A DNA stretch of 64,000 nt from Alterisphingorhabdus sp038748365 (GCA_038748365.1 JBCDIZ010000003.1:62001-126000), one strand, 5' to 3'. Counted from the stretch's first letter, positions 1 through 7,511 are shown. Numbers and translations: made by a program. The notes: generated from the sequence alone by a model not told the origin.

Positions 1-260
1 ATCTGCTGGGCCGTGCCTATCTGGATGACGGCAAGCCGGGCCGTGCGGCTGAAATCCTGTTGGAGAACTATCAGAAAGGCCCACGCGGCGCCCGTGCTCC
101 GGACAGCCTTTACTATCTCGGCCGCGCATTGATCGCCAGCGGCGAGAACACCAAGGCCTGTGCCGCCTTTACCGAGCTTGGCGAAGCCTATCCGGACACG
201 GCTTCCGGTAGGCTTGCGAACAATCTCGCCAGCGGTCGCAGCGATGCGGGTTGTAGTTGA
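1..260 (+). CDS. cpoB: Tetratricopeptide-repeat protein, C-terminal end (probably CpoB/YbgF of the Tol-Pal system)
   Basis: Only the last ~85 codons are present; the open frame runs in from the window edge (first full codon at 3). The fragment reads as tandem TPR helices: LLGRAYLDDGKPGRAAEIL, then DSLYYLGRALIASGENTKAC, then a final helix ending LANNLASGRSDAGCS. CpoB is a periplasmic Tol-Pal partner that coordinates peptidoglycan synthesis with outer-membrane constriction. The assignment leans on the TPR pattern and on the gene order before tilS and ftsH, which is common in sphingomonads as I recall it. The N-terminal coiled coil that would confirm it lies outside. Another periplasmic TPR protein is possible. 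The stop codon overlaps the tilS start. Confidence 0.65.
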   Translation, partial: LLGRAYLDDGKPGRAAEILLENYQKGPRGARAPDSLYYLGRALIASGENTKACAAFTELGEAYPDTASGRLANNLASGRSDAGCS

Positions 261-1258
261 GCGAGGTTGATACCGAGCCACTTGATGACGCAGCGCTGCT
301 GAGCGTATTGCGCAAAGGCTTTTCCGACCTGGTCGGTGGCGGGGATAGGGTTGAGAGCGGGATCGCTATCGCGGTTTCCGGCGGTCCCGACAGCATGGCT
401 TTATTGGCACTGGCGCAGACCCTATGGCCGGGCCGCATTGCTGCCGCCACAGTCGATCATGGTTTGCGGCCCGAAAGCGTGGATGAGGCACAAATGGTTG
501 CGGGTTATTGCACTGCCGCCAGCATAAGCTACGCCCTATTGAAACCCGAACAGCCGATCACTGGCAACCTCCAATCGGCAGCACGCAATGCCCGCTATCA
601 GCTTTTGGAAAACTGGCGGCAACAGAAAGGCTGCCAATGGCTGCTGACCGCGCATCATGCTGATGACCAGCTTGAAACGCTGCTGATGCGTCTCAACCGT
701 GGCAGTGGTGTGGCCGGGCTGGCCGGTATCAGGGGGCGCAATGGGCATATTGTCCGTCCGCTATTGACGGTGGGTAAGGCCGATCTAATTGCCTATTGCC
801 AGCGGCACAGCATTCCCTTTGTAGAAGACCCTTCCAATCAGGACAGCCGCTTTGACCGGGCACGGCTCCGCAGCCAACTGGCAGCATGTGACTGGCTGGA
901 TCCAGCCGCCGCTGCGCGGTCCGCACATGCCCTCGCCCAAGCCGATAACGCGCTACAATGGGTTACAGAGCGCGAAGCAGACGCAAGAATGGCCAAGCAA
1001 GATGACGCACTGGTCTGCAATATGCAGGACGGTCACGAGCTGCCACATGAAATTGTCCGGCGAGTCGTGCAACAGGCGCTTTCGCATGTTCAGCCAGACT
1101 TGAACCCACGCGGCGAGGCTCTGGAACGACTGATTACGGCACTGCAATCAGGCGAAACGGTTACGCAAGGCGATGTGTTGTGTCGCGCAAAAGGCGATAT
1201 TTGGCAGTTCTCCAAGGCCCCGCCACGCACTGAAAGTCGCAAAAACGCCACTGATTAG
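257..1258 (+). CDS. tilS: tRNA(Ile)-lysidine synthetase
   Basis: TilS uses ATP to attach lysine to C34 of tRNA-Ile(CAU), so that it reads AUA and is charged with isoleucine. The PP-loop motif SGGPDS is at residues 41-46 and is followed by the typical TVDHGLRPES and HHADDQLETLLMRLNRGSG segments, which form the N-type ATP pyrophosphatase core. At 333 residues it is shorter than the E. coli enzyme (about 430), with a reduced C-terminal part as in many alphaproteobacteria. The start is a TTG at 257 overlapping the upstream stop codon; the in-frame TAG at 254 rules out an earlier start. Close coupling to cpoB suggests one transcript. Confidence 0.93.
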   Translation: MSEVDTEPLDDAALLSVLRKGFSDLVGGGDRVESGIAIAVSGGPDSMALLALAQTLWPGRIAAATVDHGLRPESVDEAQMVAGYCTAASISYALLKPEQPITGNLQSAARNARYQLLENWRQQKGCQWLLTAHHADDQLETLLMRLNRGSGVAGLAGIRGRNGHIVRPLLTVGKADLIAYCQRHSIPFVEDPSNQDSRFDRARLRSQLAACDWLDPAAAARSAHALAQADNALQWVTEREADARMAKQDDALVCNMQDGHELPHEIVRRVVQQALSHVQPDLNPRGEALERLITALQSGETVTQGDVLCRAKGDIWQFSKAPPRTESRKNATD

Positions 1259-1422
1259 CCAAAAAACACGCAAGAAATCGATCAGAGTGATGCAAATTAA
1301 TCAAATAGCATGACTCTTATTGCCATATTGCACTTGCAGTTTTCGCTCTTATCTAAAACTATGATGTGCTATGTTTTAACGCTATTGTCTGCGTTAAGAG
1401 CTTTTGAAAGAGATACTGACAC

Positions 1423-3375
1423 ATGAATGACGATCAGGAACCGAATACCCCCAATCCCTGGATCCGCAATATGCTTATCTGGGCGGGCGTTATCATTGCG
1501 CTGCTGGTGGTTGTGTCGATGTTCAATTCTGGCGGTGCCAATAGCCGCGCCACGGAAATCAGTTATTCGCAATTCCGCGACCGCATCTCCGCAGGCACGC
1601 TGAGCAAGGTAGAGATAGCAGAGGACCAGATTGTCGGCATCTCCAGCGACGGCACCCGTGTGGTCGCAACCCCCGTTGGCAATGATACCAGCCTGGTCGA
1701 ACTGCTGGAAAGCAAGCAGATTGAATATACTGGTCGTGCACCGGAGAAGACCAGCCTGCTGACTGTTATTTTGATTCAGGCGCTGCCCTTTGTGCTCATA
1801 ATCGCCATCGCCTTCTTCATTATGCGACAAGTGCAGAAAGGTGGCGGCGCTGGCGGCGCGATGGGATTTGGCAAGTCCAAGGCCAAGATGCTGACCGAAA
1901 AACAGGGCAAGGTAACCTTTGCCGATGTTGCGGGCATTGATGAGGCGCGTGAGGAATTGCAGGAAATTGTCGAGTTTCTGAAAGACCCGGCGCGGTTTGC
2001 ACGACTTGGTGGACAAATCCCCAAGGGCGCATTGCTGGTCGGTTCGCCCGGTACGGGTAAGACATTGCTGGCGCGCGCCATTGCCGGTGAAGCAGGCGTG
2101 CCGTTCTTCACCATTTCCGGCTCGGACTTTGTTGAGATGTTTGTCGGCGTTGGCGCTAGCCGTGTCCGCGATATGTTTGAGCAGGCCAAGAAAAACGCAC
2201 CATGCATCGTGTTTATCGACGAGATTGATGCGGTTGGCCGTTCGCGTGGCCATGGCCTGGGCAACTCCAATGACGAGCGCGAGCAGACGCTGAACCAGCT
2301 TCTGGTCGAAATGGATGGTTTTGAGGCCAATGAAGGCATTATCATCATCGCCGCGACCAACCGCCCCGATGTGCTTGACCCTGCGCTGCTGCGTCCGGGC
2401 CGCTTTGACCGTCAGGTCGTGGTGCCGGTGCCGGATATTGATGGCCGCGAGAAAATCCTTGAAGTGCATATGAAGAAAGTGCCGCTGGCGCCCGATGTCA
2501 GCTCGCGGATTATTGCGCGCGGCACCCCCGGTTTCTCCGGCGCAGACCTTGCGAACCTCGTTAATGAGGCCGCATTGCTCGCCGCCCGTCGTTCCAAGCG
2601 TTTGGTGGCGATGCAGGAATTTGAAGACGCCAAGGACAAGGTCATGATGGGCAGCGAGCGCAAGTCCATGGTGATGACCGAGGATGAGAAGAAGATGACC
2701 GCCTATCACGAGGCGGGCCATGCCATTGTCGCGGTCCATGAACCGGCTTCCGATCCGATCCACAAGGCCACAATCATCCCGCGCGGCCGTGCGCTGGGCA
2801 TGGTGATGCGCCTGCCCGAGCGTGACAATTACAGCTATCACCGCGACAAAATGTACGCCAATCTCTCGGTATCCATGGGCGGCCGCGTCGCCGAGGAAAT
2901 TATCTTCGGCTATGATAAGGTATCCTCGGGTGCCTCGGGTGACATTCAATATGCCACACAGCTGGCGCGCGACATGGTCACCAAATGGGGCATGTCCGAC
3001 GAGCTTGGTCCGGTGCAATATGAAGAGCAAGCCGATGGCTATCTCGGCATGGGCCAGACCCAGCGTACCATGATGTCAGGCGACACGTCGAAAGCCATCG
3101 ACAAGGAAATCCGCCGCATTATCGATTCCGGTTATGACAAGGCCAAACAGGTGCTGACCGATAATGAGGACCAGCTCCACGCGCTCGCCAAGGCATTGCT
3201 CGAATATGAAACGCTGACCGGCGATGAAATTCAGGCCGTCATCAAGGGCGAGGAAATCGACCGCAACGACAAGCCCAGCGGCCCGGCGATCACCAAGCCG
3301 AGCGTTGGCGCGGCGATCCCAAAAGCGGGTGGCCGCAAGGGACCGTTTAGCAATCCCAATCCTGAAGGGGCTTGA
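1423..3375 (+). CDS. ftsH: ATP-dependent zinc metalloprotease FtsH
   Basis: Membrane-anchored AAA+ protease that degrades misassembled membrane proteins and unstable regulators. Visible features: N-terminal transmembrane helix at about residues 15-33, periplasmic FtsH extracellular domain, second helix at about 112-134, Walker A GSPGTGKT at 207-214, Walker B CIVFIDEIDA at 261-270, the second region of homology around RPGRFDRQ (324-331), and the zinc site HEAGH at 429-433. Length 650 is normal. Walker A has Ser where most FtsH proteins have Pro (GPPGTGKT); the nucleotide-binding Gly, Lys and Thr are intact. The 164-bp gap after tilS leaves room for its own promoter. A strong terminator follows at 3409-3440. 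Confidence 0.97.
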   Translation: MNDDQEPNTPNPWIRNMLIWAGVIIALLVVVSMFNSGGANSRATEISYSQFRDRISAGTLSKVEIAEDQIVGISSDGTRVVATPVGNDTSLVELLESKQIEYTGRAPEKTSLLTVILIQALPFVLIIAIAFFIMRQVQKGGGAGGAMGFGKSKAKMLTEKQGKVTFADVAGIDEAREELQEIVEFLKDPARFARLGGQIPKGALLVGSPGTGKTLLARAIAGEAGVPFFTISGSDFVEMFVGVGASRVRDMFEQAKKNAPCIVFIDEIDAVGRSRGHGLGNSNDEREQTLNQLLVEMDGFEANEGIIIIAATNRPDVLDPALLRPGRFDRQVVVPVPDIDGREKILEVHMKKVPLAPDVSSRIIARGTPGFSGADLANLVNEAALLAARRSKRLVAMQEFEDAKDKVMMGSERKSMVMTEDEKKMTAYHEAGHAIVAVHEPASDPIHKATIIPRGRALGMVMRLPERDNYSYHRDKMYANLSVSMGGRVAEEIIFGYDKVSSGASGDIQYATQLARDMVTKWGMSDELGPVQYEEQADGYLGMGQTQRTMMSGDTSKAIDKEIRRIIDSGYDKAKQVLTDNEDQLHALAKALLEYETLTGDEIQAVIKGEEIDRNDKPSGPAITKPSVGAAIPKAGGRKGPFSNPNPEGA

Positions 3376-3408
3376 GGCAGTTAATAGGTAATACGATCTA
3401 AAAATAAG

Positions 3409-3440
3409 GGCATGGCAGAATAGGTTTGCCATGCCTTTTT
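3409..3440 (+). terminator. Rho-independent terminator after ftsH
   Basis: A perfect 9-bp stem, GGCATGGCA (3409-3417) with TGCCATGCC (3427-3435), encloses a 9-nt loop and is followed directly by TTTTT. It lies 34 bp past the ftsH stop codon. Confidence 0.9.
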
Positions 3441-3585
3441 CGTATGTCAGTGCTCCATGGTAATAGCGACTGCTTCCGACGCAGTTGCTAACATTTCATG
3501 TCATTCTGTGCTTCGCCCGCAGACGGGCATCGTAAGTAAGCTGTCGGACCGCTTTTTGGGAACTTAAAACCTAAAGGCGGGAGAC

Positions 3586-4377
3586 TCAGACCCCGGTTTC
3601 TCGCATCTGTGCGTCAATTATTTCTTCCAAGAGATCAATGGGAAAAACGCGGCCCAGCTGAGCATCTTCAGCATCGGCTGAGGAAACTCTTCCAGCGTAA
3701 ACGCCAATCAGCCGCGTGGATGTGCCAGTCACCATGACAAGGCTGCCATCTTCCAATAGCACATCTCCCGTTGATCTCGCGATAACCGGTGCCCCTGACA
3801 TCCCTGGCCTAGATGCCGTATCCACCAAGAAATACATTTCATCTCTCAGCATAAGGGCTGGCTCAGTTGCAACAGAAGCTCGCTTCCAGACGGGCCATCC
3901 ACCTCGGTCTTCAAGACCCTTTGAAAATGGGTAACCCAATATGAATACATCACCGCCGATGCTGACCTGCATCCGGCGCGAGCTAAGTGTATTGATTGGG
4001 TAGAAACGAGCTTGATACTCACCTTCTACGCCGGTTGGCACGGGCAAGGCAGCGACATCTACACGCCGTCCGAATTTTGGGTGGACCATCCAAAGTGGAC
4101 CGTTATCGTCCCAGAGTGGAAGTGTGAGCTCCCCTCTACGGGGAAGCCTGGCACCGTGAATCCCCGCCTTTATGGTATCTGGTCTGCCGCCAGTGGAGGA
4201 TAGGTTCACGCCGGTAATAGGGTTCACGCCTGCCAGATTGTGCCAGTTAGTCACAAGAAACAACTCTTCAGCTTTCTTCCAAAAGAAACCGCTTGCGATG
4301 CCTAGTGGGCTTCCAAAAACTGAGAGCTCAACTGGGACTGCTGCCGCAGAATACTCATCAATCAAGTTTTGCGGCAT
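3586..4377 (-). CDS. Trypsin-like serine protease domain protein, cytoplasmic
   Basis: Single-domain 263-residue protein with a chymotrypsin-fold catalytic triad that can be placed: His46 in LVTNWHNLAG, Asp107 in GRRVDVAAL, Ser194 in PGMSGAPVI. The order and spacing match trypsin-like peptidase domains. No signal peptide or membrane segment is visible, so it probably acts in the cytoplasm, unlike DegP-type proteases, and there is no PDZ domain. Substrate unknown. It stands alone: ftsH ends on the other strand with a terminator, and about 320 bp of non-coding DNA lies upstream. Base composition is visibly less GC-rich than the neighbours, which hints at recent acquisition. Confidence 0.75.
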   Translation of the reverse strand: MPQNLIDEYSAAAVPVELSVFGSPLGIASGFFWKKAEELFLVTNWHNLAGVNPITGVNLSSTGGRPDTIKAGIHGARLPRRGELTLPLWDDNGPLWMVHPKFGRRVDVAALPVPTGVEGEYQARFYPINTLSSRRMQVSIGGDVFILGYPFSKGLEDRGGWPVWKRASVATEPALMLRDEMYFLVDTASRPGMSGAPVIARSTGDVLLEDGSLVMVTGTSTRLIGVYAGRVSSADAEDAQLGRVFPIDLLEEIIDAQMRETGV

Positions 4378-4688
4378 TTTGCAGGTCCAGTTTAAATGAT
4401 AGATCCTCTAAACATATAGCATGGTCAGCACTGAGAGAGGGTTCAAATCTTTTCGCTATTCTGATGTCCGTTCGTTAGACTACTAGAGTTGAATTCATAG
4501 AGCTGGGGCAAGGGCGCAATGCGGCCGGGTTTCAGTGGTAGACCCAACGTCCTTTTCCACCTCTAATTGAAGATACGAATTCACATTCAGCGTGCCCCGG
4601 ATACCAAATAAGAAAGCGCTACCTCCGTCATGGTAGGAATAGAGCTTTATGCTCTTGGGTTATGCCACGTAAATATGCGGCCTCGAAA
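4378..4688. other. Long non-coding stretch upstream of the trypsin-like gene
   Basis: About 310 bp without a convincing gene. It must contain the promoter of the protease gene read to the left, but I see no clear -35/-10 pair. It is AT-richer than the flanks. A small hairpin AGAGC-TTTAT-GCTCT lies near 4640-4655. It ends at the 25-bp sequence shared with the 3' end of rpoZ. Confidence 0.5.
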
Positions 4689-4713
4689 ATCAGCCCTCAA
4701 AATCGGTGCTGAT
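4689..4713. repeat. 25-bp exact copy of the rpoZ 3' end, left copy
   Basis: Positions 4689-4713 are identical to 6072-6096. The unit starts ATCAGCCCTC and ends GGTGCTGAT, so its outer 6 bp (ATCAGC/GCTGAT) are an inverted pair. In the right copy it encodes the last residues and stop of rpoZ (STDFEG). Here it encodes the last residues of the membrane protein gene in another frame. The two copies are direct repeats bracketing about 1.36 kb. Confidence 0.85.
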
Positions 4714-5464
4714 TGATCTGTCCGCTTGATGCCGCGGCGCTGGTAAGGTCGGCATAGGGCATAGGCGGGCCGGGCCGGTGATAGACAAGGGCGGAGAGAG
4801 CCAGCCACACCGTGAACATCACGGTATAAGGCCAGCGGTGTGGCCACAGCCATGTCACCAGCATAGTAGCCGCTGCGGTGCCGCCAAGGGCGATCAAGGC
4901 GGAGCTTGCCGCGAAAGTACCGGTGCCGGCAAGTGACGCCTGGATCGCCATGCTGGCCCATTGTGCTGGCAGCAGGGCCAGCAGCCAATCCGGCAACGCG
5001 TCTGGCTGTGCTGCGGCTGTTACCAGGATGGCTGCCTCACCAGCGACGACAAAGACCGCAATCAACCAACCTCTGCCGAGGGCGCTTCGGGCAAACAGAG
5101 CGCCCCGTGCGGCGAAACTGACGCTGGCGATAAGAAAGACCAGCCCGGTGGATAGCGGGTGCGGCAAGGCTGGCATAGCCAGCGCATGCGCGAACAGTGT
5201 GAGGCCAGCACCCGTCAGCAGGGCAAACAAGACACCGACCCTAAAGCGCCCGGCAGCGGCCGCTGAAATCATGCCGGTACCCATAAGGCCCAGCGCCAAA
5301 ACCGGACCGCCAGCAAAGGCTGACATACTGGGAGTGGAGGCTTGCATAAGCAGCAGCATGGCTGTGGCAGGCGCTACGACTCCTGCCAGCGCTGCAGACA
5401 ACCAGGCCAGCAAAGGCCAGGTAAGAGGCTGATCTTGCGGCGAGGACTTCATGGGAGAAGACAT
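4697..5464 (-). CDS. Polytopic inner-membrane protein of unknown function
   Basis: 255 residues with about seven or eight hydrophobic helices (for example LLAWLSAALAGVVAPATAML, VLALGLMGTGMISAAAAGRF, VGVLFALLTGAGLTLFAHAL). It is rich in Ala, Leu and Gly, with short loops and no recognisable catalytic motif. I do not recognise the family. The last codons (INQHRF and stop) lie inside the 25-bp sequence duplicated from the end of rpoZ, so the natural C-terminus may have been altered. The ATG at 5464 follows a short MSSPMKSS leader; a start at the second Met is equally possible. Confidence 0.6.
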   Translation of the reverse strand: MSSPMKSSPQDQPLTWPLLAWLSAALAGVVAPATAMLLLMQASTPSMSAFAGGPVLALGLMGTGMISAAAAGRFRVGVLFALLTGAGLTLFAHALAMPALPHPLSTGLVFLIASVSFAARGALFARSALGRGWLIAVFVVAGEAAILVTAAAQPDALPDWLLALLPAQWASMAIQASLAGTGTFAASSALIALGGTAAATMLVTWLWPHRWPYTVMFTVWLALSALVYHRPGPPMPYADLTSAAASSGQINQHRF

Positions 5465-5552
5465 TGGCTGAAGCGCCCGATATTGTCGAGCAGAGACCGT
5501 CTGCTCTCGACCCTATGGCTTCGGCACGGGTAGGAGATGATTTTTATTATTT

Positions 5553-6063
5553 CCTCCCCGTTGCGCAGCAATGGGGGGGGACCGTCTGCCGAAGCCCTGA
5601 GCTTGCGAAGGGCGTAGGCGGGTGGTGGAGGGGTTTACGCCCTATCAGCCAAAGCGCGAACGATAAGGTCGGCTGCATCATCGGCATTATCGATAGCCTC
5701 CTGAGCAGCAATGCGCAGAACAGTAATGCCTTTCTTGGCCAGATAACTATCGCGCCTTTGATCCCGCTCTGGATTGTCACCCATATCATGCACCGCGCCA
5801 TCAATCTCGATGGCCGTTTTCGCAGCAGCGCAATAGAAATCCAGCACATAGGGGCCAACAGGATGCTGTCGACGGAATTTCAGGTTTAGAGGTTTTGTGC
5901 GTAATCTTTGCCAGAGCATAATCTCTGGCGGAGTCATGATTTTACGCAATTTGCGGGCGCGGTTGTAAGTGGAACCGGGTGTGTGCGCCATCTTATCCCT
6001 CCGTCAGCTGCCTACGCTTCACTTCGGCATCTGCCACCTCCCCATTGCTTCGCAACGGGGAGG
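5553..6063. mobile_element. Candidate 511-bp mobile unit: DUF559 gene between REP-like terminal inverted repeats (family B)
   Basis: The ends at 5553-5579 and 6037-6063 are 27-bp inverted repeats matching at 25 of 27 positions. Each is itself a near-palindrome: CCTCCCC, a central ATTGC/GCAAC stem, GGGGAGG. Inside each end lies a GC-rich arm: on the left one containing GGGGACCGTC and GGTGGTGGAGGGG, on the right one containing CCCTCCGTC and TGCCACCTCCCC. Between the arms there is only the DUF559 gene: its stop is directly next to the left arm and its start 5 bp from the right arm. Gene-free relatives with the same arm types lie at 7351-7498 and 15304-15438. No target duplication is obvious. Mobility is inferred, not shown. 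Confidence 0.6.
5635..5991 (-). CDS. DUF559 domain protein, PD-(D/E)XK endonuclease-like
   Basis: 118 residues matching the DUF559 pattern: TPPEIMLWQRLR helix (20-31), FRRQHPVGPYVLDFYC (39-54), IEIDGAVH (61-68), ERDQRRDSYL, then GITVLRI. DUF559 belongs to the Vsr/restriction-endonuclease-like fold; Asp51 and Glu62 (possibly also Asp64) sit where the metal-binding PD-(D/E)XK residues would be. The role is unknown. The ribosome binding site GGAGGG just before the ATG lies inside the right-hand REP-like arm, and the TAA directly abuts the left arm, so gene and repeats appear to form one unit. A paralogue in a similar setting is at 34529-34963. Confidence 0.82.
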   Translation of the reverse strand: MAHTPGSTYNRARKLRKIMTPPEIMLWQRLRTKPLNLKFRRQHPVGPYVLDFYCAAAKTAIEIDGAVHDMGDNPERDQRRDSYLAKKGITVLRIAAQEAIDNADDAADLIVRALADRA

Positions 6064-6071
6064 AGAAGGGG

Positions 6072-6096
6072 ATCAGCCCTCAAAATCGGTGCTGAT
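6072..6096. repeat. 25-bp exact repeat, right copy (rpoZ 3' end)
   Basis: Identical to 4689-4713 in direct orientation. This copy covers the final codons and stop of rpoZ and is presumably the original. Next to it on the left lies the DUF559 unit. Confidence 0.85.
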
Positions 6097-6417
6097 CGAG
6101 GTCGTCCGTGTTGGTGCCGATGCGGTGAGGCGCAGGGCTTCGGCGGATTTGCTTAGCGAGCCAACTTCATCCGGGGTATCCTCATCATCAAGCTGAACCT
6201 TTTGCAGCGACTGCACCAGGCTTTCTTCCAGCTCTTCCGGCTTGATGGTTTCTTCTGCGATTTCGCGCAGGGCCACCACAGGGTTTTTATCGCGGTCACG
6301 GTCGATGGTCAGCTCGTCGCCGCCGGAAATCTCACGCGCACGCTGTGCAGCCAGCAATACCAGATCAAACCGGTTGGTGACTTTATCTACGCAATCTTCA
6401 ACGGTAACGCGCGCCAT
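6073..6417 (-). CDS. rpoZ: DNA-directed RNA polymerase omega subunit
   Basis: The omega subunit chaperones beta' and is needed for (p)ppGpp responses. The start MARVTVEDC at 6417 is the family N-terminus and is followed by NRFDLVLLAAQRAREI and the DRDKNPVVALREIAEE motif, all diagnostic. 114 residues fits alphaproteobacterial RpoZ, which carries an acidic tail. An upstream in-frame start at 6483 would add 22 residues not seen in the family and is rejected. The 3' end is duplicated at 4689-4713. Confidence 0.96.
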   Translation of the reverse strand: MARVTVEDCVDKVTNRFDLVLLAAQRAREISGGDELTIDRDRDKNPVVALREIAEETIKPEELEESLVQSLQKVQLDDEDTPDEVGSLSKSAEALRLTASAPTRTTSISTDFEG

Positions 6418-6530
6418 GGGCTGCTCCACATAAATTGTATTTGTGTTTGGAAAGAGTGCTGCAAATAGGCCTAGGATAGGCAAATGTCAATGATTCTCCG
6501 AGCTTCTCATGGCTTGGCTAAGACCATATT

Positions 6531-6614
6531 TAGTGCACACAAAGCCACTAAGTCACAAAGATACTATACCAAGTTACAATATGCTTTTGTGTCTTTGTGG
6601 CTTTGTGTGCACTA
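6531..6614. repeat. 84-bp miniature inverted repeat built of CTTTGTG units
   Basis: Left arm 6531-6560 begins TAGTGCACACAAAGCCAC and right arm 6585-6614 ends GGCTTTGTGTGCACTA. The 30-bp arms match at 27 positions around a 24-bp AT-rich centre. The right arm is made of near-repeats of CTTTGTGNN with about 9-bp spacing. A second element of the same design is at 48723-48798. It could form a long hairpin in RNA between rpoZ and the gene to its left. Confidence 0.8.
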
Positions 6615-6627
6615 ATAAAAGCAGGCT

Positions 6628-7260
6628 TTAATCTTCGGCCTTCCAGCCCCAGAACAGCTTGCACGGCAGGATATTCCAGAACTCAAAACCCTGGTCGATG
6701 CGGTCAAAATAGGGCGCCATATAATCGCGGCATTTGGCCGAGAATTGATAGACCAGAAACGCGCCGCCGGGCCGTACAACCTCTCCGGTCGCCTTGCCAA
6801 TCGCCGGGCCGACGCCTTCGGGCAGCGTGGAAAAAGGCAGACCGGAAAGCACATAATCGGCATGGTCAAAGCCGAATGAGCCGATAATCTCCGCTACATC
6901 CGCCGCCGATCCATGCACCGCATGAAAGCGGCTATCGGTGATGGTACGCCGTAAATAGGCGATAAAATCCGGATTGGTATCAATCACAATCAGCGTGCCA
7001 TCACGGCGCAACCGGTCGAGCACCGGCTGGCAGAATGTACCAATGCCCGGGCCATATTCGACAAATAGTTTTGTATTATCCCAATCCACAGGGGCCAGCA
7101 TCTTGGCGATGGTAAAGCGTGATGATGGAATGACCGAACCGACCATCACCGGGTGTTTCAAAAAACCGGTAAAGAACACGCCCCAAGGCCCCAACATGCG
7201 GCGCAGCTTGTTTTTTGCGCGCTGCAGCAGCGGCGCATCGGCAGATTTTGACAGGCTCAT
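6628..7260 (-). CDS. SAM-dependent methyltransferase, phospholipid N-methyltransferase-like
   Basis: 210 residues with the class I methyltransferase glycine-rich motif VEYGPGIGTF at 67-76 and an acidic motif II in LIVIDTNPDF (90-99). The segments FFTGFLKHPVMVGSVIPSSRF before the SAM site and the later LSGLPFST are typical of the Rhodobacter-type PmtA group, which makes phosphatidylcholine from phosphatidylethanolamine. The protein is predicted soluble or membrane-peripheral. The exact substrate is inferred; rRNA-dimethylase-like relatives have a similar N-terminus. It appears monocistronic, with the miniature inverted repeat just past its stop codon. Confidence 0.7.
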   Translation of the reverse strand: MSLSKSADAPLLQRAKNKLRRMLGPWGVFFTGFLKHPVMVGSVIPSSRFTIAKMLAPVDWDNTKLFVEYGPGIGTFCQPVLDRLRRDGTLIVIDTNPDFIAYLRRTITDSRFHAVHGSAADVAEIIGSFGFDHADYVLSGLPFSTLPEGVGPAIGKATGEVVRPGGAFLVYQFSAKCRDYMAPYFDRIDQGFEFWNILPCKLFWGWKAED

Positions 7261-7350
7261 TCAGGTCCCCACTTCCTTTATTGGCCATCATCATAACGAC
7301 ACTGTTACCAAAGCCCAAACAATTCGTCATAATAGTGTCATCGACTATAC

Positions 7351-7498
7351 CCTCCGCGCTTGCGGGGAGGGGGACCGTCGAAGACGGTGGAGGGGGCTAT
7401 CGGCTTTTCATGGAGCAAGTGGAGAACCCCCTCCGTCCCGCCTTCGTCCTTCGACAACCTCAGGCCTACGGCGCGCCACCTCCCCGCAAACGGGGAGG
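7351..7498. repeat. Gene-free paired REP-like element (family B), 148 bp
   Basis: Outer palindromes CCTCCGCGCTTGCGGGGAGG (7351-7370) and CCTCCCCGCAAACGGGGAGG (7479-7498) are inverted copies matching at 18 of 20 positions. Inside them are arms ending GGAGGGGG on the left and starting CCCCCTCC on the right, around a 30-bp spacer that contains CAAGTGGAGA. The layout equals that of 15304-15438 and matches the frame of the DUF559 unit at 5553-6063, with the gene replaced by a spacer. The right palindrome lies just before the MFS start codon. Confidence 0.8.
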
Positions 7499-7511
7499 AT
7501 ATGCGCGTTTA

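Noticed and set aside
1333..1354. Heat-shock sigma-32 promoter before ftsH (CTTG ... CTTATCT)
   Set aside because: The two parts are only 11 bp apart instead of 17-18 for the alphaproteobacterial consensus, so it is not annotated.
1369..3030. Long open frame (553 codons) opposite ftsH
   Set aside because: It is antisense to a perfectly conserved ftsH and its translation is rich in His, Gln and Arg, typical of the antisense of GC-rich coding DNA; no domain is recognisable.
5635..5991. RAYT (REP-associated Y1 transposase)
   Set aside because: The protein has no HUH motif or catalytic Tyr arrangement; it matches DUF559 instead.
7215..7511. N-terminal extension of the MFS transporter
   Set aside because: The frame is open but passes entirely through the REP-like pair; a ribosome binding site and a sensible start exist at 7512.
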